A DNA stretch of 42,559 nucleotides from Oscillospiraceae bacterium (GTDB lineage: Bacteria > Bacillota > Clostridia > Oscillospirales > Oscillospiraceae): NCBI GenBank assembly GCA_017405865.1, contig JAFQZN010000031.1, positions 1 through 42,559 on the forward strand, read 5' to 3'. Below the pieces are notes generated by a model, which saw nothing but the letters and a program-made list of their open reading frames with translations, was not told the origin of the DNA and did no database searches. A program made the translations under genes and the position numbers. Below, in pieces: positions 26,668 to 34,714 of this stretch. The stretch's first letter is position 1. Every line of letters starts with the position of its first letter.

Positions 26668-28056
26668 TCAGTCTACGGCGTGCTTCCGCTTCCAGCGGGC
26701 AAAGAGGATCAGCGCGAGGATCGCGCCGCAGGTCTCGCCCGCGATCAGCGCGCAGACCAGACCGACCTTGCCGAACAGAGCGTTGAGCAGATACATGAAC
26801 GGAATGTAGAACACCAGCTCGCGGCAGAAGGAGTGGATCAGCGTATCGCGCCCGTTCCCCACCGCCTGCATGCAGAAGGAGGTGTGATAGTTCAGGAATT
26901 GAGAGATCGAGGCAACGCAGCGGATCTGCAAAAACAGCGTCGCATAGCCGATCGTCGTGACCGCGTCGTCAACCCTGCCGGCAGAGGTGCTCAAAAACAG
27001 CCGCACCACCTGCGCCGCGAAAAGCTCAAACAGGACGAGACTGACCGCCGCGATGATCAGCCCGTAAACGCGGACGGAGCGGATGACCGTGTTCATGCGC
27101 TCGCGGTTGCCGGAGGAATAGTTGTAGGCGACGATCGGCAGCATGCCCTGGCACAGACCGATGTTGATCGCATTCGGCAGGCGCTCCGCCTTCATGACAA
27201 TGCCGATGGCGGCAAGCTCCAGATCGCCGTGGATAGACATCAGAGAGTTGAGGAAAATGTTGGCGGTATCGAACAGGGCGGTCAGCGCAGCCGACGGAAC
27301 GCCGACGGAAAACAGCGACTTGATCTCCGGCTTTTCGATCGCTTTCGCGTCTCGTGGGCGGAAGCTCAAGGGCGCAGAGGCGCTCACGCGGCGGAAGGTC
27401 AAAAGCAGATATACGCAGGCGGCAACATTGGCAAGCAGGGTGGCGATCGCCGCGCCGAGCACCTCCATACCCTCCGGCAGGAGAAGGAACATGAACACAG
27501 GATCGAGGAGGATGTTCAGGATACCGCCGCCGCTGAGCCCGATGCTCGCCTGCCTGGAATAGCCCGTGTTGCGCAGCAGATGCGCGATGGTCTGCGACAG
27601 GATCACGGGCAGATTGCCCGCCACGACGACCACCAGAACGTACTGCCTTGCATAGCCGATGGTCGCCTCCGACGCGCCGAGCAGGCGCAGGATCGGATCG
27701 AGAAACGCGCCGATGAGCAGGGAATAGAGCAGGGCGATCCCGATGGCGCAGTAAAAGCTGAACGCGCTGACCTTTTTCGCATCGTCCTCGCGTTTTGCAC
27801 CGATCAGCCGCGCGATCAGACTGCCGCCGCCGATGCCGAAGAGGTTAGAGAAGGCGACCGTCATCATAAAGATCGTGAAGGCGACCGTAACGGCGGCGGT
27901 CTTGTAGGCGTCGCCCGTCTGCCCGATGAAGATTGTGTCGACCGTGTTGTAGATCAGGTTGATCAGCTGACTGATGATCGTCGGGATCGCCATAGTCGCG
28001 ATCGCTCTTGGGACGGGCATGGATTCAAATAATTCTTTTTTGCTTTGCGTGCGCAT
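26668..28056 (-). CDS. MATE-family multidrug/Na+ exporter
   Basis: A 462-residue inner-membrane protein with twelve hydrophobic segments arranged as two six-helix halves. The first half starts at MAIPTIISQLINLIYN, typical of MATE proteins of the MepA/DinF-like group. Family members export cationic drugs or other organic compounds against Na+ or H+; the substrate here is unknown. Start MRTQSK at 28056 follows GAAGGAAG; the open extension to 28137 runs through the promoter and the degV terminator. It is separately transcribed. Confidence 0.9.
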   Translation of the reverse strand: MRTQSKKELFESMPVPRAIATMAIPTIISQLINLIYNTVDTIFIGQTGDAYKTAAVTVAFTIFMMTVAFSNLFGIGGGSLIARLIGAKREDDAKKVSAFSFYCAIGIALLYSLLIGAFLDPILRLLGASEATIGYARQYVLVVVVAGNLPVILSQTIAHLLRNTGYSRQASIGLSGGGILNILLDPVFMFLLLPEGMEVLGAAIATLLANVAACVYLLLTFRRVSASAPLSFRPRDAKAIEKPEIKSLFSVGVPSAALTALFDTANIFLNSLMSIHGDLELAAIGIVMKAERLPNAINIGLCQGMLPIVAYNYSSGNRERMNTVIRSVRVYGLIIAAVSLVLFELFAAQVVRLFLSTSAGRVDDAVTTIGYATLFLQIRCVASISQFLNYHTSFCMQAVGNGRDTLIHSFCRELVFYIPFMYLLNALFGKVGLVCALIAGETCGAILALILFARWKRKHAVD

Positions 28057-28090
28057 AAAAACGGCTTCCTTCTGACAATTTCTGCGCCTA

Positions 28091-28120
28091 TTATACCGCA
28101 ACGTGCATAAAAAAAGCAAG
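28091..28120 (-). promoter_or_regulatory. MATE gene promoter, overlapping the degV terminator
   Basis: On the minus strand, TTGCTT lies in the last bases of the degV terminator and its U tract; 18 bp follow, then a perfect TATAAT (28091-28096). Confidence 0.55.
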
Positions 28121-28152
28121 CCTGCCCCGTGAAGCACGGTGCAGGCTTTGCA
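28109..28152 (-). terminator. Rho-independent terminator of degV
   Basis: On the minus strand, GCAAAGCCTGC and GCAGGCTTGC arms with an inner CCGTG..CACGG stem, followed by seven U. It is a textbook intrinsic terminator, 10 bp past the degV stop codon. Confidence 0.9.
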
Positions 28153-28161
28153 ATCAGCGGT

Positions 28162-29040
28162 TTATTTGTCCGGCTGGCGATCCTTGCCGTAGTAGAAGGC
28201 GGTGACCAGTCCGGGACCGGTGTGTGCGCCGATGGTCGTGCCGATCTGTGAAATAAACACGTCGCGGAAGGGCGTCAGCGCCAGAATCGCGGCCTTATAT
28301 GCCTCGACCGCTTCGGGCGCGTTGCTGTGGCAGAGGTAGAGGGTCTGCTTCTCCGGGGCGATCGCCAGCTCGTGGATCATTTCGGCAACGCGGCGGTACG
28401 CCCGCGTTCTGCCCCGGCACTTGTCAATGACGCGCAGTTCGCCCTTGTCGTTCAGGTTGAGGATCGGCCAGATGTTGAGCGTCTTGGAAATGATCGCGCC
28501 TGCGCGGCTGACGCGGCCGCCTCTGTAGAGGTATTCCAGATCACCGGTCGTGTAGATCGCGTTGCAGCTCAAGCGCTTTGCCTCGATCTGTCTGACGCAT
28601 TCGTCAGGCGTCACGCCCTCATCGCGCAGCCGCGCGGCGTCAATGACCAGCAGACCGTAGGACATGCAGGCGCCGAGGGAGTCGATCACGTAAATCTGTG
28701 CATCGGGATACGCTTCGAGCAGGAGCGAGCGGGCGTTCACTGCGTTCTGATAGGAAGAGGAGATGCCGCTTCCCAGACTGATGTGTACGATCGGCTTGCC
28801 GGCGTCCAGCAGCTGCTTCCAGAAGCTGATATAATCCTCAATGTTGATCGCGGTGGTGTGCGCCTGCGCGCCGTCCTTCATTTTCTGATAGAACACGGCG
28901 AGGTCTTCCTCGTGCATTGTTTCGGTATAGCTCTGACCGTCGATCTCATACTGCATCCGCAGCACGTGAACATCCAGCTCCTGTGCGGTGGCGAGGGTCA
29001 GATCACAGCCGGAATCCGTGGAAAGAATGTAAGAATTCAT
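28162..29040 (-). CDS. DegV family fatty-acid-binding protein
   Basis: A 292-residue cytoplasmic protein of the DegV family (FakB-like), whose members bind a long-chain fatty acid; some present it to the kinase FakA. The N-terminus YILSTDSGCDLTL carries the conserved D-S nucleoside/fatty-acid pocket start. The Ser-rich SLGSGISSSYQNA loop and IGAHTGPG near the C-terminus are family motifs. AAGGAG precedes ATG 29040. No FakA homologue is in the window. Its own promoter and terminator make it monocistronic. Confidence 0.9.
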   Translation of the reverse strand: MNSYILSTDSGCDLTLATAQELDVHVLRMQYEIDGQSYTETMHEEDLAVFYQKMKDGAQAHTTAINIEDYISFWKQLLDAGKPIVHISLGSGISSSYQNAVNARSLLLEAYPDAQIYVIDSLGACMSYGLLVIDAARLRDEGVTPDECVRQIEAKRLSCNAIYTTGDLEYLYRGGRVSRAGAIISKTLNIWPILNLNDKGELRVIDKCRGRTRAYRRVAEMIHELAIAPEKQTLYLCHSNAPEAVEAYKAAILALTPFRDVFISQIGTTIGAHTGPGLVTAFYYGKDRQPDK

Positions 29041-29072
29041 TGCAATTCTCCTTGTCGTCTTTAGATGTCATT

Positions 29073-29101
29073 ACTTTACCATGCCGCAGGCGTTTCGTCA
29101 A
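29073..29101 (-). promoter_or_regulatory. degV promoter
   Basis: On the minus strand, TTGACG (29096-29101), 17 bp, TAAAGT (29073-29078). Confidence 0.65.
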
Positions 29102-29142
29102 TCGGCAAAGGCGGAGAATCGGCTGGATTATCCGTAGAAGCC

Positions 29143-29163
29143 AACTCTACCGAGAGTAGAGTT
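29143..29163. promoter_or_regulatory. 8-bp palindrome between degV and the methyltransferase
   Basis: AACTCTAC and GTAGAGTT arms around CGAGA, perfect, located between divergent promoters. The size and symmetry fit a repressor operator. The half-site differs from the CCTAC element of the sulfur operon, though both contain CTAC. Confidence 0.4.
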
Positions 29164-29244
29164 GAATTTTCTATAACGGTTTTCGCAGGAAAAATATAAT
29201 TTTTTTCGGAAAAACCGAAGAATTCGGAGCGGTTCTGAAAATGC

Positions 29245-29273
29245 TTGCGCCACGGGGCGGAACGTGATAGAAT
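29245..29273 (+). promoter_or_regulatory. Promoter of the RNA methyltransferase gene
   Basis: TTGCGC (29245-29250), 17 bp, TAGAAT (29268-29273), about 32 bp upstream of the start codon. Confidence 0.6.
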
Positions 29274-29304
29274 AAGATCGGAATTTTGAGACGAGGATGA
29301 ACGA

Positions 29305-30132
29305 ATGGCAAATATCATTGAGATCACGGACTTTTCCGCGCCGGAGCTGGACGTCTACGCCCGCCTCACGGAGGGGCAGCTCAAAAACCGCGCCGAGCCG
29401 GAAAAGGGACTGTTCATAGCGGAAAGCCCGAAGGTGATCGACCGCGCGCTTGACGCGGGCTTCGAGCCGGTGTCGCTGCTGATGGAGCGAAGACATGTGG
29501 ATGGGCAGGCAAAAGCAATCGTCGAACGCTGCGGAAAAATTCCTGTCTACACCTCCGATCTGGACGTTCTGACCCAGCTCACCGGATTTCAGCTTACGCG
29601 CGGCGTACTGTGCGCCATGCGCCGCCGTCCGGTCCCGACGGCGCGGGAGGTCTGCCAGAATGCCCGCCGGATCGCCGTGCTGGAGGATATTATGAATCCA
29701 ACCAATCTCGGCGCGATCTTTCGCTCCGCCGCAGCGCTCAATATAGACGCGGTGCTTTTGACGCCCGCCTGCTGCGATCCCCTCTACCGCCGCGCCGTGC
29801 GCGTCAGCATGGGAACGGTCTTTCAGGTTCCGTGGGCGACGATCGGACAGGAGACAGGCGACTGGCCGCAAATCGGCATGGCGGAGCTTCGCGCCATGGG
29901 CTTCAAAACTGCGGCGATGGCGCTGCGCGAGGATTCGTGCAGCGTGGACGATCCGGCGCTTTCTGCGCAGGACAGACTCGCTATCGTGCTCGGCACCGAG
30001 GGCGACGGGCTGGCGGATCGCACGATTGCAGACTGCGACTTTACCGTGCGCATCCCAATGTCGCACGGCGTGGACTCTCTGAACGTCGCCGCTGCCAGCG
30101 CGGTCGCCTTCTGGCAGCTCGGAAAACAGTAG
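29305..30132 (+). CDS. SpoU/TrmH-family RNA 2'-O-methyltransferase
   Basis: A 275-residue SPOUT-class methyltransferase, acting on rRNA or tRNA ribose 2'-OH with S-adenosylmethionine. The N-terminal part (about 15-105) is a substrate-binding extension. The catalytic part has motif 1 NPTNLGAIFRSAAAL with the key Asn and Arg, motif 2 VLGTEGDGL and motif 3 IPMSHGVDSLNVAAASAV, which forms the knot. Which RNA site it modifies cannot be told from sequence. ACGAGGA before ATG 29305 supports the start. Confidence 0.92.
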   Translation: MANIIEITDFSAPELDVYARLTEGQLKNRAEPEKGLFIAESPKVIDRALDAGFEPVSLLMERRHVDGQAKAIVERCGKIPVYTSDLDVLTQLTGFQLTRGVLCAMRRRPVPTAREVCQNARRIAVLEDIMNPTNLGAIFRSAAALNIDAVLLTPACCDPLYRRAVRVSMGTVFQVPWATIGQETGDWPQIGMAELRAMGFKTAAMALREDSCSVDDPALSAQDRLAIVLGTEGDGLADRTIADCDFTVRIPMSHGVDSLNVAAASAVAFWQLGKQ

Positions 30133-30233
30133 AAAAGCCTCCCCCACAAGTAACCGCTGGTTTAATGCATCATACTTCCAGGGTAGTACGATAATAGACA
30201 TCGAGAATTTATGCAAGCGGAGGAGATTAAAAA

Positions 30234-30743
30234 ATGACAGACTTTTTAGATTTGGCCGAAAAGAGATTCTCTGTTTTGGAGTATACGAAGCAGCATGTCG
30301 AGGAAGATGTTATTCAGCGTATCCTCAAAGCCGGTCTCTGTGCACCAACTGCATGTAATTATCAGCCGCAGCGTATCAGAGTCATTAAAACAGATGAGGA
30401 CAGAAACAAACTGAATCATGTTATTCCAAGCAAATACTACGTTCCTGCAGCATTCCTAATTTGCTTTGACAAGAATAAAAGCTGGACAAGACCGATGGAT
30501 GGAAAAAGCAGTGGCGATATTGACGCATCCATCGTATCGACACACATGATGCTGGAGGCGACTGACCTGGGACTGGGTTCAATCTGGGTTATGTTTTGGT
30601 CTCCTGACAAGATGCGGGAAGAATTTGAGTTGGAGTCAAACATGGAGCCTGTGGCTCTCCTTATAGTGGGTTATAAATCTGACGAGGCCAAACCACGGAA
30701 AGGACATCTTGAAAGCATCTCAATTGAGGAAATGCTCTTGTAA
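30234..30743 (+). CDS. Nitroreductase family protein
   Basis: A 169-residue FMN-dependent oxidoreductase of the nitroreductase fold. The N-terminal R-F-S-V-x-E-Y-T segment (RFSVLEYT) supplies the FMN phosphate contact, APTACNYQPQ is the usual A-P-S-A-x-N-x-Q-P motif, and GLGSIWVMF lies in the second half. Short members like this act on quinones, nitro compounds or as dehalogenase-like enzymes; the substrate is unknown. GGAGGAG precedes the start. The gene is visibly AT-richer than its neighbours, with A/T-ending codons and AT-rich flanks, suggesting horizontal acquisition. Confidence 0.9.
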   Translation: MTDFLDLAEKRFSVLEYTKQHVEEDVIQRILKAGLCAPTACNYQPQRIRVIKTDEDRNKLNHVIPSKYYVPAAFLICFDKNKSWTRPMDGKSSGDIDASIVSTHMMLEATDLGLGSIWVMFWSPDKMREEFELESNMEPVALLIVGYKSDEAKPRKGHLESISIEEMLL

Positions 30744-30778
30744 TTGTAGAGAGACCATTGCTCTGTGAAGTAAATTCT

Positions 30779-30803
30779 TTTGCCAATTCATAGAATTGGC
30801 AAA
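30779..30803 (+). terminator. Stem-loop after the nitroreductase gene
   Basis: Perfect 11-bp arms TTTGCCAATTC and GAATTGGCAAA around ATA, 36 bp past the stop codon. There is no U tract after it, so termination is uncertain. Confidence 0.5.
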
Positions 30804-30871
30804 CACAACAATTCTTAAGTCTTCATTCTTCAGTTTTCAGCATTCATTCTGCCGCGTCCCGCGACGAGACG

Positions 30872-30903
30872 CACAGATTGCCCGCGTAAAGCGGGCAATG
30901 ACA
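30872..30903. repeat. Solo half of the dispersed repeat, copy D
   Basis: CACAGATTGCCCG then CGGGCAATGACA, the reverse complement of the left half of copy A (TGTCATTGCCCG..CGGGCAATCTGTG). It lies directly beside the terminator at 30904 in the gap between nitroreductase and the ABC operon. Confidence 0.6.
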
Positions 30904-30942
30904 TATAAAGAGGCTCCTCTGCACAAGAGGAGCCTCTTTATA
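30904..30942 (-). terminator. Terminator of the ABC transporter operon
   Basis: Perfect 17-bp arms TATAAAGAGGCTCCTCT and AGAGGAGCCTCTTTATA around a 5-nt loop, 28 bp past the ATPase stop codon. It can work in both directions. Confidence 0.85.
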
Positions 30943-30970
30943 TAGACGGAAACGCCACGATAGGCAAAAA

Positions 30971-31534
30971 TCAGTCCAATCGGATCGTTTTACCGTTGAG
31001 ATATTCGGCGTCCGACAGGTCGTGCGTGACGAGGACGACGGGACGTTTTTGCGCGTAGTCGCGCACGGCGTCCAGCATTTTTTGCTTCCATTCCCCGTCG
31101 AGCGCGGAAAACGGCTCGTCCAGCAGGAGAAGATCGCCCTCAAAGGCAAAGGCGCGCGCCAGCGCGAGCCGCTGCCGCATGCCGCCGGACAGACTGCCCG
31201 GCAGGCTGCCTGCCTCGTTTTCAAGACCTACGGCTCGCAGGAAGCGCAGCGCCTCACCGCGCTGCTTTTTCTCCAGCACGAGGGCGACATTTTCCAGCGC
31301 GGTCAGCGCGGGAACGAGGCGAAGATCCTGAAAGACGTAAGAAATGCGGCTTCCGGTGACGACCTCGCCGGAGTACTTCTTTTCCAGCCCCGCCAGAATG
31401 CGGAGCAGGGTCGTCTTGCCGCTGCCGTTGCTGCCGACCACGGCAGTCACGCCGTTTTCGCCGAGCGTCATGGAAAAATCGTGCAGCACTTCCTTATCTC
31501 CGAAATGCTTTGTCACGTGGGAAAGAGCGATCAC
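30971..31534 (-). CDS. ABC importer ATP-binding protein (NitT/TauT-like)
   Basis: A 187-residue ATPase that powers the importer encoded just upstream. Walker A GSNGSGKTT (34-42), Q-loop in YVFQD, signature LSGGMRQRLALARA, Walker B LLLLDEPFSALD and the H-loop VLVTHD are all present. It is shorter than the usual 240-260 residues because it stops soon after the H-loop, lacking the C-terminal extension. The start overlaps the permease stop by 4 bp. Confidence 0.93.
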   Translation of the reverse strand: MIALSHVTKHFGDKEVLHDFSMTLGENGVTAVVGSNGSGKTTLLRILAGLEKKYSGEVVTGSRISYVFQDLRLVPALTALENVALVLEKKQRGEALRFLRAVGLENEAGSLPGSLSGGMRQRLALARAFAFEGDLLLLDEPFSALDGEWKQKMLDAVRDYAQKRPVVLVTHDLSDAEYLNGKTIRLD

Positions 31535-32292
31535 GTTTCGTCACCGCCCTTCGTCAGCCGAAGCAGCAGCGCGCGCAGCAGCTTTTCAATCAGGAGGCTC
31601 AAAACAACGACCGTCACCGTCCAGGCAAAGACGTCGACCGTTTCCAGATAGAGCTTGGAATTGTGCAGCTCTCTGCCGATCGAGCGCGCAGGCAGGCTGA
31701 TGACCTCTGCGGCGACGCCCGCCTTCCACGCAAGACCGAGGCAGGTACGGCAGCCTGCCGAAAAGTTCGGCAGCACCGCAGGCGCATAGAGCGCCCGCAC
31801 CTTCCGCATCTTTGGCACACGGTAGACCTGCGCCATCTCCAGAAGCTCCGGCGAAACGGCGCGGACGCCCGTGTGGACATGGCTCTGCATGATCGGAAAG
31901 ACCATCAAAAAGGAGATGAAAACGGGAATCGCCTCGCGCCCCATCCAAACGAGGGCGAGAATGATGAAGGAGGCGACCGGCGTGGCGCGGATCACGGTCA
32001 GAAGGGGAGAGAGCAGTCCTTCGGATAGGGGCAGCTTCGCCGTCAGGATCCCCGTCAGCGTACCGAGCAGTACGCCCGCGAGGAAGCCCGCCGTGACGCG
32101 CAGGATGCTGTAAGACACGCTTGTCCAGAACGCCGCCGTCTGCACGAGCTCCCACAGCCGGACGAATACGCGCGCCGGCGTCGGCACGAGCACCTCGCGG
32201 TTGACGATCAGGGCGACGGCGTACCATACGCCGATCCAGAGCAGAGGAAACAGAACCCAGCGAAGCAGCCGCTTAACGGTAGAATTCGTCAT
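31531..32292 (-). CDS. ABC importer permease (NitT/TauT/SsuC-like)
   Basis: A 253-residue inner-membrane permease with six predicted helices (the first at LLRWVLFPLLWIGVW). The cytoplasmic EAA-type coupling loop is around the AGVAAEVISLPARSIG segment, with the family's A-G-V-A-A-E-V start. This resembles permeases for sulfonates, taurine, nitrate or pyrimidine precursors. Substrate not determinable. It overlaps the substrate-binding gene by 20 bp. Confidence 0.9.
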   Translation of the reverse strand: MTNSTVKRLLRWVLFPLLWIGVWYAVALIVNREVLVPTPARVFVRLWELVQTAAFWTSVSYSILRVTAGFLAGVLLGTLTGILTAKLPLSEGLLSPLLTVIRATPVASFIILALVWMGREAIPVFISFLMVFPIMQSHVHTGVRAVSPELLEMAQVYRVPKMRKVRALYAPAVLPNFSAGCRTCLGLAWKAGVAAEVISLPARSIGRELHNSKLYLETVDVFAWTVTVVVLSLLIEKLLRALLLRLTKGGDET

Positions 32293-33328
32293 CCGGCAGC
32301 GCGCCTCCCACGGACTTGGGGTCTGCGTTGTAGAGAACCTCCAGCATCTGTTTGACGGCGGTGTGCATTTCCTCGCCGGTGATGAGGCAAATGTTGCAGT
32401 TGGGCAGCGCCTTCTGGGCGACGGCTGCCTTAGGCACGATGCCGGCGCTTTCGATCAGCACGGAGGCTGCAGCCGGATCGGCGTTGACGAAATCAACCGA
32501 GGCGCGGTATTCTTCGAGGAAGGTCGCGACGGCGTTCGGATACTGCTCGGCAAAGGCGCGGTTGACGATGATGCAGCCCTGCACCAGCGTGCTGTCTGCG
32601 ACCTTGTCCCATTCCTCCGTCAGATCGAGCGCGATGCGCACGTCGGGATTTCCCGACAGGACAGCGGTGACGTTCGGCTCCGGCAGCATGCCGAGGGCGA
32701 CGTCGCCTGCGGACATCTTGGTTGCCAGCTCCGCATGCTCGGAAAGATACTCGACCGTCAGATCGGCCTCCGGGTCAAGACCGTTCGCCTCGAGCAGATA
32801 GTTGAGGACGTATTCCGGGGTCGCGCCCTGACCCGTCGCGTAGAGGGTCTTGCCCGCGAGATCGGAAATGCTGTGAATGGAGTCGCCGTTTTCCAGAACG
32901 TAGAGCACGCCGAGGGTGTTGACCGCGATGACCTGCACGTTCTGTTCGGTCTTCTGCCAGAGAACGGAGGCGAGATTGACCGGCACGGCGGCGATATCCG
33001 CGCTGCCGCTGATGATCGAGGAGGCGACCTGATCGGGCGCAGAGGAGACGGTAAATTCATAGTTGCCCTCCGCGCTGCCGCTGGCGGCGTCATCTATCAG
33101 CCTTGCCATGCCCATGCCGGTCGGCCCCATCAGCGTGGCGACGCGGACGACCTCCGGCGCAGGCGCTTCCGTTTCGGTGGGTGCTTCGGTCGGCGCTTCC
33201 GTTTCGGTGGGCGCAGCTTCCTGCGTGGACGGCTGCGCATCGGCCGGGTCAGCCGGACTGCCCGCGCAGGCGGCAAAGCAGGCGACGATCAATACGAGCG
33301 TCAAAAGAATGGAAATCAGTTTTTTCAT
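32273..33328 (-). CDS. ABC importer substrate-binding lipoprotein
   Basis: A 351-residue exported lipoprotein. The signal peptide MKKLISILLTLVLIVACFAAC has candidate lipidated Cys17 (I-V-A-C) or Cys21 (F-A-A-C). A Thr/Glu/Ala/Pro-rich linker follows (about 25-60, repeated TEAPTEAP), then the type II binding fold from VVRVATLMGPTGMGMA. It looks like the PhnD/SsuA/NMT1 superfamily; the substrate is unknown. GGAGGT precedes ATG 33328; the frame stays open to 34021 but that extension overlaps the regulator gene and is not coding. Confidence 0.88.
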   Translation of the reverse strand: MKKLISILLTLVLIVACFAACAGSPADPADAQPSTQEAAPTETEAPTEAPTETEAPAPEVVRVATLMGPTGMGMARLIDDAASGSAEGNYEFTVSSAPDQVASSIISGSADIAAVPVNLASVLWQKTEQNVQVIAVNTLGVLYVLENGDSIHSISDLAGKTLYATGQGATPEYVLNYLLEANGLDPEADLTVEYLSEHAELATKMSAGDVALGMLPEPNVTAVLSGNPDVRIALDLTEEWDKVADSTLVQGCIIVNRAFAEQYPNAVATFLEEYRASVDFVNADPAAASVLIESAGIVPKAAVAQKALPNCNICLITGEEMHTAVKQMLEVLYNADPKSVGGALPDDEFYR

Positions 33329-33984
33329 CGTGTGGTACCTCCGTAGATTTTTTGAAATTCTTCCGCCGACGTCAGGCGGACGGTTTTTCCGGTTCGGGTG
33401 AGCTGTCCGCTCTGCTCCAAAAAGGCGAAGGCGCGGTAGAGGCTCGCCCTGCCGAGATCGAGCAGAGCAGAAAGCCTTACCATGCTCACCGGCAGGGTCA
33501 GCTCGCCGTTTTCCGCAGGCAGCGAGAGCAGATACTGCGCCAGCTTCTTCTCCGCAGACCCTGCGGTGAAGGCGGCGATTTTGCGGTTGAGAAAGCCGAT
33601 CCTGTCCGTGAGGAAGCAGATGTAGTTCCGCGCGAACGTGAAGTCCGCGCGCATCAGCTCCTCCACCGTTTTCTGCGAAAACAGCAGCACGACGCTCTTC
33701 TCGCAGGCGGTGACGGCGGTGAGCCATGAGCGGCTGCCGAACAGGGAGGCCACGCCGAAGCAGTCTCCCGCGCGGAGCTTGTTCAGAACGAGAGCACTGT
33801 CTCTGGCCGCACCGGACACGAGCACACTGCCGGAGCGGATCAGGCACAGAAACTCGCCGACGCCGCCGATCTGCTCGCCCTTGGCAAACGTACGGACGGC
33901 GCAGCGCTCCGCTGCGGTCTGCAGCACGGCCTCGGAGACGTGAGAAAACAGCGGCGCGGCTGCAATGCAGGATAAAACTTCCAT
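33325..33984 (-). CDS. Crp/Fnr-family transcriptional regulator
   Basis: A 219-residue regulator with an N-terminal cyclic-nucleotide-binding-type beta-barrel (about 10-120, with the LRAGDCFGVASLFG turn) and a C-terminal winged helix whose recognition segment is LSALLDLGRASLYRAFAFLE. The Fnr-type four-cysteine N-terminus is absent, so it is not a classical oxygen sensor; the effector is unknown. It heads an operon with the substrate-binding, permease and ATPase genes, overlapping the next gene by 4 bp, and a palindrome overlaps its promoter. It is probably a local regulator of this importer. Confidence 0.9.
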   Translation of the reverse strand: MEVLSCIAAAPLFSHVSEAVLQTAAERCAVRTFAKGEQIGGVGEFLCLIRSGSVLVSGAARDSALVLNKLRAGDCFGVASLFGSRSWLTAVTACEKSVVLLFSQKTVEELMRADFTFARNYICFLTDRIGFLNRKIAAFTAGSAEKKLAQYLLSLPAENGELTLPVSMVRLSALLDLGRASLYRAFAFLEQSGQLTRTGKTVRLTSAEEFQKIYGGTTR

Positions 33985-33997
33985 TTCTCCTCCAAAA

Positions 33998-34025
33998 CTG
34001 TCTCAAATGATACATTTTCAAACAG
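33998..34025. promoter_or_regulatory. Palindromic operator at the crp-ABC promoter
   Basis: CTGTCTCA and TCAAACAG form imperfect outer arms (8 of 10 outer pairs match) about a centre with AAATG-ATA-CATTT. It covers the predicted transcription start of the regulator gene. Dimeric Crp/Fnr proteins bind such sites, so autoregulation is likely. Confidence 0.5.
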
Positions 34026-34029
34026 ACTC

Positions 34030-34058
34030 ATTGTAGCACCGACAGCGGCGTTTGTCAA
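34030..34058 (-). promoter_or_regulatory. Promoter of the crp-ABC transporter operon
   Basis: On the minus strand, TTGACA (34053-34058), 17 bp, TACAAT (34030-34035). Confidence 0.8.
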
Positions 34059-34123
34059 GCAGGAATACCGTACGGAATTCTACAGGAAATCACGTTTGCC
34101 GCCGCAGTTTCCAAGATTTTTTC

Positions 34124-34152
34124 TTTACATCCGTCGGATTATCTGCTATAAT
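34124..34152 (+). promoter_or_regulatory. Hydrogenase operon promoter
   Basis: TTTACA (34124-34129), 17 bp, TATAAT (34147-34152). The leader is about 49 nt, ending in AGGAGGG before hydC. No Rex-type TTGTTA..TAACAA box is visible around it. It is divergent from the crp promoter, 66 bp away. Confidence 0.8.
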
Positions 34153-34207
34153 ACCTCTGAAGTTTGGATACTTTACATATTTATTATTAGGAGGGACGCA
34201 AAACCTT

Positions 34208-34699
34208 ATGGCTTCTAAAAAAACCACGGTCCCGTTCCAGGGCACAAAGGAACAGGAAGAGAAGCTGATGGCTGTCATTGCCGAGCTGAAGGATCAGCCC
34301 GGCTCGCTGATGCCCATCATGCAGAAAGCGCAGGACATCTACGGCTACCTGCCCATCGAGGTGCAGACCATGATCTCCGAAGCGATGGGCGTACCGCTGG
34401 AAAAAATCTACGGCATCGCAACCTTCTACGCGCAGTTCACACTTGCGCCGAAGGGCAAGTACCGCTGCTCGGTCTGCCTCGGCACCGCTTGCTACGTCAA
34501 GGGCGCGCAGGCGATCTACGACAAGCTCGTGGAGCTGCTCGGCATCAATGAGGGCGAATGCACACCCGACGGCAAGTTCTCGCTGGAGGCCTGCCGCTGC
34601 GTCGGCGCCTGCGGCCTTGCGCCTGTCATGATGATCAACGACGACGTCTACGGCAGACTGACGCCGGATATGCTGCCCGATATTCTCGCAAAATATTAA
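34208..34699 (+). CDS. hydC: HydC: 24-kDa [2Fe-2S] subunit of NADH-linked hydrogenase
   Basis: Thioredoxin-like ferredoxin subunit, homologous to NuoE, of the trimeric [FeFe] hydrogenase that oxidises NADH and reduced ferredoxin together to make H2 (or runs in reverse). The 163 residues have an N-terminal helical domain and a [2Fe-2S] site at Cys90, Cys95, Cys131 and Cys135 (C-x4-C and C-x3-C). AGGAGG precedes ATG 34208; the open upstream extension overlaps the promoter. It opens the ten-gene operon, separated from hydB by seven genes rather than adjacent to it. Confidence 0.93.
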   Translation: MASKKTTVPFQGTKEQEEKLMAVIAELKDQPGSLMPIMQKAQDIYGYLPIEVQTMISEAMGVPLEKIYGIATFYAQFTLAPKGKYRCSVCLGTACYVKGAQAIYDKLVELLGINEGECTPDGKFSLEACRCVGACGLAPVMMINDDVYGRLTPDMLPDILAKY

Positions 34700-34714
34700 G
34701 CTCGGAGGCCGCCT

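Noticed and set aside
33329-34021. N-terminal extension of the ABC substrate-binding protein
   Set aside because: It overlaps the crp/fnr gene in another frame; the lipoprotein signal begins at 33328 after GGAGGT.
34100-34207. Rex redox-repressor box before the hydrogenase operon
   Set aside because: No TTGTTA..TAACAA-like palindrome is present in the promoter region.
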